A stretch of 40,537 nt of DNA from assembly GCA_014377775.1 (NCBI GenBank), contig JACMOW010000127.1, positions 1 to 40,537 of the forward strand, read 5' to 3'. The notes below the pieces were generated by a model that searched no databases, was not told the DNA's origin, and worked only from the letters and a program-made list of their open reading frames with translations. This DNA comes from Pedobacter sp. Lineage in GTDB: Bacteria > Bacteroidota > Bacteroidia > Sphingobacteriales > Sphingobacteriaceae. The position numbers and the translations under genes are program-made. This document shows positions 29,577 to 38,312 of this stretch, piece by piece (positions within the stretch are counted from its first letter, which is position 1; every line of letters starts with the position of its first letter).

Positions 29577-29588
29577 TAAAACGTTTTA
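29577..29588. promoter_or_regulatory. 12-bp palindrome with central CG (possible LacI-type operator)
   Basis: TAAAACGTTTTA in the divergent intergenic region between the oxidoreductase cluster and the SDR gene. Confidence 0.3.
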
Positions 29589-29672
29589 GTAAATTATCAT
29601 ACTGGCTTTCTCATTCATTTTATACCGATGAAAAATTAATGAAGGTCTTATATAAGGTTTGGTGCATTTTTT

Positions 29673-29680
29673 TAACTTTG
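29673..29680 (+). promoter_or_regulatory. Bacteroidetes-type -7 element TAnnTTTG upstream of the SDR gene
   Basis: TAACTTTG 17 bp before the ATG at 29698; the -33 TTTG spacing is not ideal. Confidence 0.35.
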
Positions 29681-29697
29681 CTCAAATTCAATAATGT

Positions 29698-30642
29698 ATG
29701 AACGATAAAATATTGGTTTTAGGCTCTAATGGTCAAATTGGTACTGAATTGGTTATCGCCTTGCGTAATGCGTATGGAAATGATAATGTGGTAGCTTGCG
29801 ACATTCGCAGACCAGATTATGAAACTAAAAATGCAGGTCCTTTCGAATTTGTAAACGTATTGGATAAGGAGATCTTAAAAGAGATTTTTCAGAAGTATAA
29901 ACCTACACAAGTCTATTTGTTGGCAGCACTTCTGTCGGCAACCGGAGAACAAAACCCAAAATTAGCGTGGGATTTGAACATGAATGGCTTATTGAATGTG
30001 CTAGATTTAGCACTGGCTTTTAAAACGGCCAAAGTATATTGGCCGAGTTCCATTGCAGTTTTTGGTCCTAATTCACCAAAAAGTAATACTCCTCAATATT
30101 GCACCATGGATCCAAATACGATTTACGGGATTAGTAAATTGGCAGGAGAACGTTGGTGTGAATATTATTACCAGAAGTATAATTTAGATGTTAGAAGTAT
30201 TCGTTATCCAGGATTAATTAGCTGGAAAGCTGCGCCTGGCGGTGGTACAACGGATTACGCTATCCATATTTTTCATGAAGCCCTAAAAAAGGGAAGCTAT
30301 GCTTCGTTTTTATCGGCTACAACAGAATTGCCAATGATGTATATGGACGATGCTATTAGAGGTACTATTGAGCTAATGGATGCGCCTGCAGCACAAATTT
30401 CTATTCGCTCGAGTTATAATTTTGCTGGAGTAAGCTTTACGCCAGAAGTATTAGCTGCAGAAATACGTAAACATATTCCTGATTTTAAATTAAATTACAC
30501 GGAGAATGATCCGAGACAAGAAATTGCCAATAGCTGGCCAAGTTCTATCGATGATAATTTAGCACAGAAAGATTGGCATTGGAAACCTACATTTGACTTG
30601 TCAAAAATGACAACGGATATGCTTAGCAATTTGAAAAAATAG
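29698..30642 (+). CDS. NAD-dependent epimerase/dehydratase (SDR), probably L-threonine 3-dehydrogenase type
   Basis: KILVLGSNGQIGTELVIAL, YWPSSIAVFGP, TIYGISKLAGERWCEYYYQKYNLDVRSIRYPGLISW. Confidence 0.9.
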   Translation: MNDKILVLGSNGQIGTELVIALRNAYGNDNVVACDIRRPDYETKNAGPFEFVNVLDKEILKEIFQKYKPTQVYLLAALLSATGEQNPKLAWDLNMNGLLNVLDLALAFKTAKVYWPSSIAVFGPNSPKSNTPQYCTMDPNTIYGISKLAGERWCEYYYQKYNLDVRSIRYPGLISWKAAPGGGTTDYAIHIFHEALKKGSYASFLSATTELPMMYMDDAIRGTIELMDAPAAQISIRSSYNFAGVSFTPEVLAAEIRKHIPDFKLNYTENDPRQEIANSWPSSIDDNLAQKDWHWKPTFDLSKMTTDMLSNLKK

Positions 30643-30719
30643 CAGAGGGCATGGAGTGTGGATCATGGAGGGTTTAAAAAGCAAAAAAGTAGAAATTAAC
30701 ATACTCAATACTATAAAAA

Positions 30720-31448
30720 ATGGGAAGAGCATTCGAGTTCAGAAAAGAAAGAAAATTTAAACGGTGGGCCAAAATGGCTGTTCAGTTTACACGTATAGGT
30801 AAGGATATTGTGATGGCGGTTAAGGATTCTGGACCCAATCCAGAAACCAACTCTCGTTTACGTACGGCGATGCAAAATGCGAAGGCTGTAAATATGCCCA
30901 AAGATAGGGTAGAAGCAGCAATTAAGCGCGCTTCGGATAAGTCGATGGCCAACTACGAAGAAATAGTTTATGAAGGTTATGCGGCACATGGCGTTGCTGT
31001 TTTAATTGAAACGGCTACTGATAATACCAATCGTACGGTAGCGAATGTTAGAAGCTATTTTAATAAAACCAATGGTACTTTAGGTAAAACGGGTTCATTA
31101 GATTTTGTTTTTAACCGCAAGTCAATTTTCAGATTTGTGCCTACCGATGACTTAGATTTGGAAGAATTGGAGTTTGAATTAATAGACGCTGGCTTAGAAG
31201 AATTATATGTTGAGGCTGATGAAGATGGGAATGATATTGCTGTTGCTCAAGGCCCCTTCGAAAATTTCGGTTCTCTACAAAAGGCCCTAGAAGAAAAGGG
31301 AATTGAGTTAAAAAGTTCGAAATTAGAGCGCATTGCACTTTCTCATCATCCAGTTAATGAAGAACAAGCCGTTGATGTTTTAAAACTAATTGATAAATTG
31401 GAAGAAGACGATGACGTTCAGGCCGTTTATCATAATATGGCAGAATAA
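30720..31448 (+). CDS. YebC/PmpR family protein
   Basis: MGRAFEFRKERKFKRWAKMAVQFTRIGKDI, YEGYAAHGVAVLIETATDNTNRTVANVRSYFNKTNGTLG, DVQAVYHNM. Confidence 0.95.
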   Translation: MGRAFEFRKERKFKRWAKMAVQFTRIGKDIVMAVKDSGPNPETNSRLRTAMQNAKAVNMPKDRVEAAIKRASDKSMANYEEIVYEGYAAHGVAVLIETATDNTNRTVANVRSYFNKTNGTLGKTGSLDFVFNRKSIFRFVPTDDLDLEELEFELIDAGLEELYVEADEDGNDIAVAQGPFENFGSLQKALEEKGIELKSSKLERIALSHHPVNEEQAVDVLKLIDKLEEDDDVQAVYHNMAE

Positions 31449-31454
31449 TTTCCT

Positions 31455-31484
31455 CTACACCTCGCAGGTACCTGCGAGGTGTAG
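31455..31484. repeat. REP-like palindrome, left copy (30 bp, perfect)
   Basis: CTACACCTCGCAGGTACCTGCGAGGTGTAG; 22-bp core shared with the copy at 32144-32169. Confidence 0.93.
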
Positions 31485-31554
31485 TTATTTAAATTGTTGA
31501 AAATCATTAAGATTTTTTCTGGGCTTCTTCCTTCGGTTTCCTTAGTTTTATTTC

Positions 31555-32130
31555 ATGATGATAACAACTGCATTGGATGAAGGATGTTTTTACCACATTT
31601 ATAACCGTGGTAACAATCGAGATGTTCTTTTTAAAGAAAAATCAAACTATCTATATTTCTTGTTATTAATGGAGAAATATGTGCTTCCAGTAGCAGATAT
31701 TTATGCATATTGCTTATTGAATAACCATTTTCATTTTTTGGTTAAGATTCGTGAAGATTATCAGGATAAAGGCTGCAAGCCACAACAAAATTTTTCGAAT
31801 TTCTTTAATGCCTATGCTAAATCATTTAATCAAAAAAACCATAGAACTGGGAAACTGTTTGAAGAAAGGTTTAAAAGGAAGAAGGTTGAAGATGATTTTT
31901 ATTTTACTGAACTCATATATTATATTCATGCAAATCCTCAAAAACACAAATTACTAGCAGATTTTAGGAACTACCAGTACTCTTCTTATTGCGATATCCT
32001 CTCTAATAAAAAAACGTTGCTAAAGAGAGAAGAAGTTTTAGCTTGGTTTGGAGGGAAAAAACTATTCGAAGAATCCCATGCAGATAAACAAATTTCTTTA
32101 ACTGAAGTTTGTTATTTTGAGGATTTATAA
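31555..32130 (+). CDS. REP-associated tyrosine transposase (Y1_Tnp / IS200-like HUH family, RAYT)
   Basis: YHIYNRGNNRDVLF, CLLNNHFHFLVKI (HxH metal-binding motif), NAYAKSFNQKNHRTGKLFEERFKRKKV (candidate catalytic Tyr), YIHANPQKH. Confidence 0.93.
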   Translation: MMITTALDEGCFYHIYNRGNNRDVLFKEKSNYLYFLLLMEKYVLPVADIYAYCLLNNHFHFLVKIREDYQDKGCKPQQNFSNFFNAYAKSFNQKNHRTGKLFEERFKRKKVEDDFYFTELIYYIHANPQKHKLLADFRNYQYSSYCDILSNKKTLLKREEVLAWFGGKKLFEESHADKQISLTEVCYFEDL

Positions 32131-32134
32131 TAGT

Positions 32135-32947
32135 TTATTCACTAGACCTCGCAGGTACCTGCGAGGTCTGGTTTTTTGTTTTGCTAAACAACCACGACAT
32201 TAATTCGGGTTCGGCGAAGGTAGAATCCCAACTGTTGTGGGTTGCTTTTGGGTAAACCGTGAATTTTGGAGTATGACCAACCTTTTTTAAGGCATGATAA
32301 ACATTATAAGAAAGCTGTGGATTAACAACATCATCAAGCCCCCCATGAAAAATCCATAACGGTATTTTTTTATACTTTTTTACATTTGCTACATTGTCGC
32401 CCCCACAAATCGGAAAAGCAGCAGCAAATGTTTTTGGCTTGCGCCTTAAAAGCTCGAAAGTTCCCATCCCGCCCATAGATAAGCCACCTAGATAAATTTT
32501 GGTCTGGTCTGCAAATGTTTTTTTTACTAATTCGTCTGTTAAACCGAGTAAAAGAGACATTGCTTTTGTAGGTGCCCCTCCTGTTAAGAAGTTAAAAAAT
32601 CGCTTGCCGGTTACGGTTTCTATTTCCACATTGGACCAAAAGCTATCCTCTGTACATTGAGGAAAAACCACAATAGCAGAAAATTTCTTCCTGAAATCAT
32701 CAGTTAAGAACATTTTAGAGCCATGTACCAATTGCTTTTCATTATCACTTCCTCTTTCACCACTTCCATGTAAAAAGAGAACAACAGGATATTTTTTTGC
32801 AGCATCGAAATTTTCAGGATATAGAATTCTGTACTTTAACGTATCTGCACCTTTAATAAAATTCTCCTTTTTAAACTTGGATAAATCTTGGGCAAAGGCA
32901 GATGTAAGTACTAAAGAAAAGACAAACAAGGAAATAAGCTTCTTCAT
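32135..32947 (-). CDS. Prolyl oligopeptidase/dienelactone hydrolase-family esterase, exported
   Basis: Signal peptide; YPVVLFLHGSGERGSDNEKQL, IYLGGLSMGGMGTFELL (GxSxG), WIFHGGLDDVVNP. Coding region ends inside the unit boundary. Confidence 0.9.
   Translation of the reverse strand: MKKLISLFVFSLVLTSAFAQDLSKFKKENFIKGADTLKYRILYPENFDAAKKYPVVLFLHGSGERGSDNEKQLVHGSKMFLTDDFRKKFSAIVVFPQCTEDSFWSNVEIETVTGKRFFNFLTGGAPTKAMSLLLGLTDELVKKTFADQTKIYLGGLSMGGMGTFELLRRKPKTFAAAFPICGGDNVANVKKYKKIPLWIFHGGLDDVVNPQLSYNVYHALKKVGHTPKFTVYPKATHNSWDSTFAEPELMSWLFSKTKNQTSQVPARSSE
32144..32169. repeat. REP-like palindrome, right copy (26 bp perfect, extendable to 41-72 via a T-G wobble)
   Basis: AGACCTCGCAGGTACCTGCGAGGTCT followed by GGTTTTTT; possible terminator between the convergent genes. 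Confidence 0.93.
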
Positions 32948-35229
32948 AATTGTTGTTTTACTAATTTAAAAGTAACCGCTTGTAGGTCGCGTGAGTTTGA
33001 TCCTACAAATACGTTAAAATCTCCAGGCTCGGCGACAAACTTAAGAGCGCTATTGTAAAACTTCAAGGTTTCTTCGGTAATTGTAAAGGTTACTACTTTA
33101 CTTTCGCCAGGTTGAAGCATGATTTTACTAAAATCCTTTAATTCTTTAATTGGCCTGGTTATGCTTCCCACCATATCGCGAATGTACAATTGAACTACCT
33201 CTGCACCTGCTAATTTGCCAGTATTGGTTACTGTTACATAAGCGGTAAGTTTTTGACCAGCCTTTAACACAGTACTACTTAATTTAAAGTTGCTGTAATC
33301 AAAAGTAGTATAACTTAAGCCAAATCCAAATGGGTACAAAGGATCGTTGCTTACATCTAAGTAGTTAGAACGGAATTTTGTAAACCATTTTCCTTCTTCC
33401 AACGGTCTACCTGTATTTTTATGTGCATAATACAAAGGTATTTGCCCAATATTTTGAGGGAAAGTAGTACTAAGCTTGCCAGATGGGTTTACCTTGCCAA
33501 ATAAGACATCAGCAATCGCATCACCAGCTTCACTACCCGGAAACCACACATTTAAAATGGCCGGTATATTTTCTTGTTCCCATTTTAAGGCTAATGGTCG
33601 GCCAGTAAATAAAACTAGCACAATAGGCTTACCTGTTTTAGCCAGTTCCTTTAATAGATTTTTTTGAGTTTGAGGAAGTTCAATGTTGGTTACACTGCTG
33701 CTTTCACCACTAAATTCAGAGCTTTCTCCCATTACCGCCACTATCACGTCTGATTTTTTTGCAACGTCTAATGCTTCTTTAATTAATTCTGCTTCAGGTC
33801 GTGGATCGCGTTTATAGCTTTTAGGGTTATGAACATTTACATAACGTTGTTCCAATGTAGAGTCGGCTAAAAAGTTAGACCCTAAGGCAGTTAAAATCTT
33901 AGCATTTGCACCCATTGCATTTTTCAGTCCTTGTATAACCGTTACCGATTTATCCATTTCGGCGGCTACGCTCCATGTACCAAACATATTGGCTGTATTA
34001 TTAACTAGCGGACCAATTAAGCCAATTGTAGTCGATTTTTTTAAGGGCAATATATTATTGTTGTTTTTCAAAAGCACAAAACTTTCTGTAGCTATTTTTC
34101 GAGAAATTTGGCGATTTTCGGGTGTAAAAACTTCTTTTTCAGCTCTTGATTCATCGCAAAATTTATAAGGGTCGGTAAATAATCCTAATTTGTATTTGGC
34201 CTGAAGAATTAAACGACAAGCGTTATTTATTTGTGCAATAGTAACTTTTTTCTCTGCTAATGATTTTTTTAAGGTCAGTAAGAACCCTTCTCCCACCATA
34301 TCCATATCAATTCCGGCATTTAAAGCCAGTGCGGAAACGGTTTGTAAATCGCCCATGCCGTGATCAATCATTTCTGGGATGCCTGTGTAATCGGTAACTA
34401 CAAAGCCTTTAAAGCCCCATTGGTTTCTTAATACTTCGGTCATTAACCACTTGCTACCGGTTGCCGGAATTCCTTCTACTTCATTAAATGAGGCCATAAT
34501 ACTTGCTGCACCTGCATCAACTGCGGCTTTATAGGGTGGTAAATACTCATTATACATTCGAATACGGCTCATGTCTACGGTATTATAATCTCTTCCCGCT
34601 TCTGCTGCGCCATAAAGTGCATAATGCTTAACACAGGCTAGGATTTCATTATTGGATTGTAGTTTACCCTGATAACCAGTAACCATTGCCTTTGCAATTT
34701 GCGATCCCAGATAAGGATCTTCTCCACTTCCTTCTGATACACGACCCCAGCGTGGATCTCTAGAAATATCGACCATAGGAGAGAAGGTCCAGTTAATCCC
34801 ACTTGCACTTGCCTCAATTGCTGCAATACGAGCTGATTTTTTAATCGCTTCCATATCCCAAGTACAACTTAAACCCAATGGAATTGGGAATACGGTTTGG
34901 TAGCCATGAATAACATCCATTCCGAACAATAGCGGAATTTTTAAACGTGTATTTTCGACGGCTATTTTTTGAACGGCTTTTATTTTATCAACTCCCTTTA
35001 TATTAAATAAACCACCCACTTGGCCCGCCTTAATTTGCTTGCCGATGTTTGAACTATTTGCCATACCAGTGGTAATATCGCCCGAAACGGGTAAATTTAA
35101 CTGGCCAATTTTTTCGTCAGTGGTCATCTTTGCCATCAAGCTGCTAATAAATGAATCCATCTTCTGCTGTGCGAAACTAATACTAGTGCTAAGGGCTATA
35201 ATTAATACTAAGGAACTGATTTTTTTCAT
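32944..35229 (-). CDS. bglX: Glycoside hydrolase family 3 beta-glucosidase (BglX-like), exported
   Basis: DEKIGQLN, LFGMDVIHGYQTVFPIPLGLSCTWD, VKHYALYGAAEAGRDYN, FKGFVVTDYTG, NPSGKLSTTFPQNIGQIPLYY, C-terminal Fn3-like domain. Confidence 0.94.
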   Translation of the reverse strand: MKKISSLVLIIALSTSISFAQQKMDSFISSLMAKMTTDEKIGQLNLPVSGDITTGMANSSNIGKQIKAGQVGGLFNIKGVDKIKAVQKIAVENTRLKIPLLFGMDVIHGYQTVFPIPLGLSCTWDMEAIKKSARIAAIEASASGINWTFSPMVDISRDPRWGRVSEGSGEDPYLGSQIAKAMVTGYQGKLQSNNEILACVKHYALYGAAEAGRDYNTVDMSRIRMYNEYLPPYKAAVDAGAASIMASFNEVEGIPATGSKWLMTEVLRNQWGFKGFVVTDYTGIPEMIDHGMGDLQTVSALALNAGIDMDMVGEGFLLTLKKSLAEKKVTIAQINNACRLILQAKYKLGLFTDPYKFCDESRAEKEVFTPENRQISRKIATESFVLLKNNNNILPLKKSTTIGLIGPLVNNTANMFGTWSVAAEMDKSVTVIQGLKNAMGANAKILTALGSNFLADSTLEQRYVNVHNPKSYKRDPRPEAELIKEALDVAKKSDVIVAVMGESSEFSGESSSVTNIELPQTQKNLLKELAKTGKPIVLVLFTGRPLALKWEQENIPAILNVWFPGSEAGDAIADVLFGKVNPSGKLSTTFPQNIGQIPLYYAHKNTGRPLEEGKWFTKFRSNYLDVSNDPLYPFGFGLSYTTFDYSNFKLSSTVLKAGQKLTAYVTVTNTGKLAGAEVVQLYIRDMVGSITRPIKELKDFSKIMLQPGESKVVTFTITEETLKFYNSALKFVAEPGDFNVFVGSNSRDLQAVTFKLVKQQL

Positions 35230-35239
35230 GTTTATATTT

Positions 35240-36556
35240 TTATTTCTTTAAAGCTGGACTTTCAAATCCTAATTTTATTAACCCCGATTTTACCTCTGGG
35301 CAACTCATAAAAAGCTTCCATAACAAACCCGTTCTGCCATTTTCAATCATCACTACTATCGGGCCTTGATCAATACCCAAATAGCGCTTCGGATACCAAC
35401 TGGCAGTTTCACTATAAGCGTCATAAAACCCGTATTCGCCCCAAACTTTATCGGCCATATCTTCGTATAAATGACGAATCATCTTCATTGATTCATTTGG
35501 GGTGTAGGGATAGGATGATAGGGCTGCAGTAGGAGAAATTACGCCTAAATCTTCGGATGGACTATGCCCTGCATAGCCTTTTATTGAATAGCTCGCTGTT
35601 AATCCCCACGAATTTTCGCCATATCCCTTATATTTTTTTGGATTTTCTATGCTGTATGCATGATGAATTAGGGTATGATTTTTGGCTTCAGACCAATAAT
35701 CGGCATAGCGATCTTTTAATCCCTTGGGGTTTAATCCTAAATACGAATATTGAGACCAGAATAAGGGGCCAACACTATTTTTCTGACCGTTATGGGAGAG
35801 TTTTATAGGAAAACCATAAGGTTTAATATCGGCATTAATGGCTCCACTTTTTGCCCAACCTTGGTGATAGACTTCGGCAGGGATGGTATGGGTAGGGGAG
35901 GAAGCAGCCATGATATACATAATCATACACTCATTAAACCCGGTTACTGGGAAGTTCATTTTCCATCCTATATTGGGCGACCAATGCCAGTAAAGTACAT
36001 TTTTTCCGCCGTTGCGGTACCAATCCCATTCTATGCCTTTCCAAAGTTTATCTATTTTTGCAGCTAATGCTTGCTCTTTTTCACTGCCATTGGCGAAATA
36101 CTGCCGAACACAAAGTAAGCCTTGCGCTAAATAAGCGGTCTCCACTAAATCGCCACCATCATCATTTCTTCCAAATGGCTTTACTTTGCCTGTTGGGTAA
36201 ATCCAATGCGACCATGCGCCATGAAATCGATCTGCTTTCTCTAAGAAATCTACCCCTTTCTTTAAACGTTCATAGCCTTGTTCTCTGGTGATAAATTTCC
36301 TTTCGATGGCAACCAGGATAGACATTACGCCGAAACCCGCAGCACCAGTAGCAATTACATCTTTATCGTTTTGGGGATAGATGTTATCACTATGAAAGCG
36401 CTCTCTTGCTAAACCGGAAATAGGTTCAGCACCATCCCAAAAGTAGTTGAAGGTTTGTTTTTGCACTAAGGTAAGTAACTGGTTATCGCTTAACTTTTGT
36501 TGCGCACTACAACTGCTTAATATTAATAATAAACCAACGGTGTATAATAATTTCAT
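35240..36556 (-). CDS. Glucoamylase-family (PF10091, GH144-like) protein, lipoprotein
   Basis: Lipobox LSSCSA; LVQKQTFNYFWDGAEPISGLARERFH, YWHWSPNIGWKMNFPVTGFNECMIMYIMAASSPTH, SWGLTAS, GPIVVMIENGRTGLLWKLFM. Confidence 0.9.
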   Translation of the reverse strand: MKLLYTVGLLLILSSCSAQQKLSDNQLLTLVQKQTFNYFWDGAEPISGLARERFHSDNIYPQNDKDVIATGAAGFGVMSILVAIERKFITREQGYERLKKGVDFLEKADRFHGAWSHWIYPTGKVKPFGRNDDGGDLVETAYLAQGLLCVRQYFANGSEKEQALAAKIDKLWKGIEWDWYRNGGKNVLYWHWSPNIGWKMNFPVTGFNECMIMYIMAASSPTHTIPAEVYHQGWAKSGAINADIKPYGFPIKLSHNGQKNSVGPLFWSQYSYLGLNPKGLKDRYADYWSEAKNHTLIHHAYSIENPKKYKGYGENSWGLTASYSIKGYAGHSPSEDLGVISPTAALSSYPYTPNESMKMIRHLYEDMADKVWGEYGFYDAYSETASWYPKRYLGIDQGPIVVMIENGRTGLLWKLFMSCPEVKSGLIKLGFESPALKK

Positions 36557-36568
36557 TTGTGTATTCTT

Positions 36569-38239
36569 TTATAAGTTAGGACTTGTAAATCCTAAATTTT
36601 TCATGCCCGTTTTTATTTCGGGAGCACTCATAAATAAATTCCATAATAACTTGCTCCGGTGATTTTCGATCATGATAATGATTGGGCCTTGATCTATTGC
36701 TAATGTTGATGTAGCAAACCAGGGATCACTTAGTTTAAATGCGTCTACAAAACCATATTCTTTCCAAATCTTATCCCCTAGCTTGTAATAGAAAAATTTT
36801 AATGCAGCCATAGACTCAGCTGGTGTATATGGAAATGAAGATAATGCAGCGGTAGGGGCAATCACGCCTAAATCATTTGTTGGTGAACTTGCAGCATACC
36901 CGTTAGGAATATCACTTGCTGTTAAACCCCAACATTCTGCGCTGTAACCAATATTTTTAGCTGGGTTGGCTACACAATAATTGTAATTGATTTGGGTATG
37001 CGCTTTTGTTTGTGTTTCGTAATTTGCGTAAGCATCTAAAAGCCCTATTGGATTAATTCCCAAGAAAGAATAATGTGCAAAAAATAAGGGTCCGCCATTT
37101 GCACTTCCCAATGGAAGCTGAACACCATAATAAGTATTCCCATTTTTTATCGCTCCATTTTGTGCCCAACCAGAATCATAAACCGATTTCGAGATGTGAT
37201 AAGTAGGAGAAGCTGCCGCTAATACATAGGTTACCAAGCATTCGTTCCAACCTTTTATGGGTAAATTCAAGTCCCAGTCGTAATTTGGACTCCAATGCCA
37301 GTAAAGAATATTGCCGCCGTCTTTTCTAAACCAGGTCCATTCTACGCCATTATAAATAGAACTAATATCGTTTCTTAAATTAGTTTCGGCTAGATCCAAA
37401 CCAGTGAAATATTGGCGAGCAGTAATTAGCCCTTGCATTAAATAGGAAGTTTCAACCAAATCTGCCCCATTATCTTTTGTGCTAAAGGGTACGGTTGCTC
37501 CAGTTACTCCATTTAACCAGTGCGGATAAGCACCGTGATATCTAGTTACGTTATTTTTAAGGAAGCCTACTATTTTTTGCATTCGATCTAAACCTTCTGC
37601 TCTAGTAATAAAGTTTCGACTAATGCCAGTTACAATTGCCATGATTCCAAAACCAGAACCACCAGTGGTAACTACGTCTCCAGATGTATTTCTTTCTCTC
37701 GCCAGTCCGCTTGTTGGATGTGCAAAATCCCAGAAATATTTAAATGTTTGTCTTTGTACTAAATTTAGCAGTTCATCATCTGTGATACGCATAAATTTAT
37801 CGGCATCGCTTACTGCTGTAATCAAATTTATACTGATACTTGATTGTAGTTTGTCGCCTGTTTTAGAGAGCAATCCTACATTAACAGTTAAAATATATTT
37901 TGTAATGGGTTGTAATGCTGTTGGTATAATTACAACGGTATTATCGTTATTTTCTAAAGATGGTGTAAAGCTAATTGCCTTGCCTAAGGGATCATTAAGC
38001 AAGATGTTTTCACCTACAGAGGCTAAATTGATGGGTGTTGAAAAAGTTATTTTTATAACAGGGGCGGTGTTTAGGGCATAATATGTAAAGCCACTGTATA
38101 TTCCATTTACTTTAAGATCTGCAAATGAATAGGTAGTTGTGATTGGTGTTTTTGGATTTGTAGGAGTTAGCGTATTACTTTTTTTACAGGTGAACAGAAC
38201 AAGGCAGGATAGTAAGATATAGAAATTGATTTTGTTCAT
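36569..38239 (-). CDS. Glucoamylase-family (PF10091, GH144-like) protein with N-terminal Ig-like domain, lipoprotein
   Basis: Lipobox LFTCKK; Ig-like N-terminus (ITFSTPINLASVGENILLNDPLGKAISFTPSLENND); catalytic domain paralogous to the 35240..36556 product. Confidence 0.9.
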   Translation of the reverse strand: MNKINFYILLSCLVLFTCKKSNTLTPTNPKTPITTTYSFADLKVNGIYSGFTYYALNTAPVIKITFSTPINLASVGENILLNDPLGKAISFTPSLENNDNTVVIIPTALQPITKYILTVNVGLLSKTGDKLQSSISINLITAVSDADKFMRITDDELLNLVQRQTFKYFWDFAHPTSGLARERNTSGDVVTTGGSGFGIMAIVTGISRNFITRAEGLDRMQKIVGFLKNNVTRYHGAYPHWLNGVTGATVPFSTKDNGADLVETSYLMQGLITARQYFTGLDLAETNLRNDISSIYNGVEWTWFRKDGGNILYWHWSPNYDWDLNLPIKGWNECLVTYVLAAASPTYHISKSVYDSGWAQNGAIKNGNTYYGVQLPLGSANGGPLFFAHYSFLGINPIGLLDAYANYETQTKAHTQINYNYCVANPAKNIGYSAECWGLTASDIPNGYAASSPTNDLGVIAPTAALSSFPYTPAESMAALKFFYYKLGDKIWKEYGFVDAFKLSDPWFATSTLAIDQGPIIIMIENHRSKLLWNLFMSAPEIKTGMKNLGFTSPNL

Positions 38240-38312
38240 TATGTGGAGTTAAAAAGGATTGCTATTACAGCAACCCTTTAATTTGTATTATTGCCGAATA
38301 AGTTGAAGAATT

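Larger units (their letters stand above)
31455..32169 (+). mobile_element. RAYT/REP-like unit: Y1 transposase gene bracketed by two palindromes
   Basis: Y1_Tnp ORF 31555..32130 between palindromes 31455-31484 and 32144-32169. Confidence 0.75.

Noticed and set aside
31481-31484. GTAG next to the left palindrome as the E. coli-type REP tetranucleotide
   Set aside because: It is part of the palindrome itself (CTAC...GTAG), on the 3' side, and the right copy has CTGG instead, so the resemblance is not supported.
31455-32169. Two palindromes as a minimal CRISPR array
   Set aside because: Only two copies about 660 bp apart flanking an ORF; no regular spacers, no cas genes.
37623-38081. 152-aa + strand ORF inside the glycoamylase-family gene
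   Set aside because: Antisense shadow ORF with no family features.
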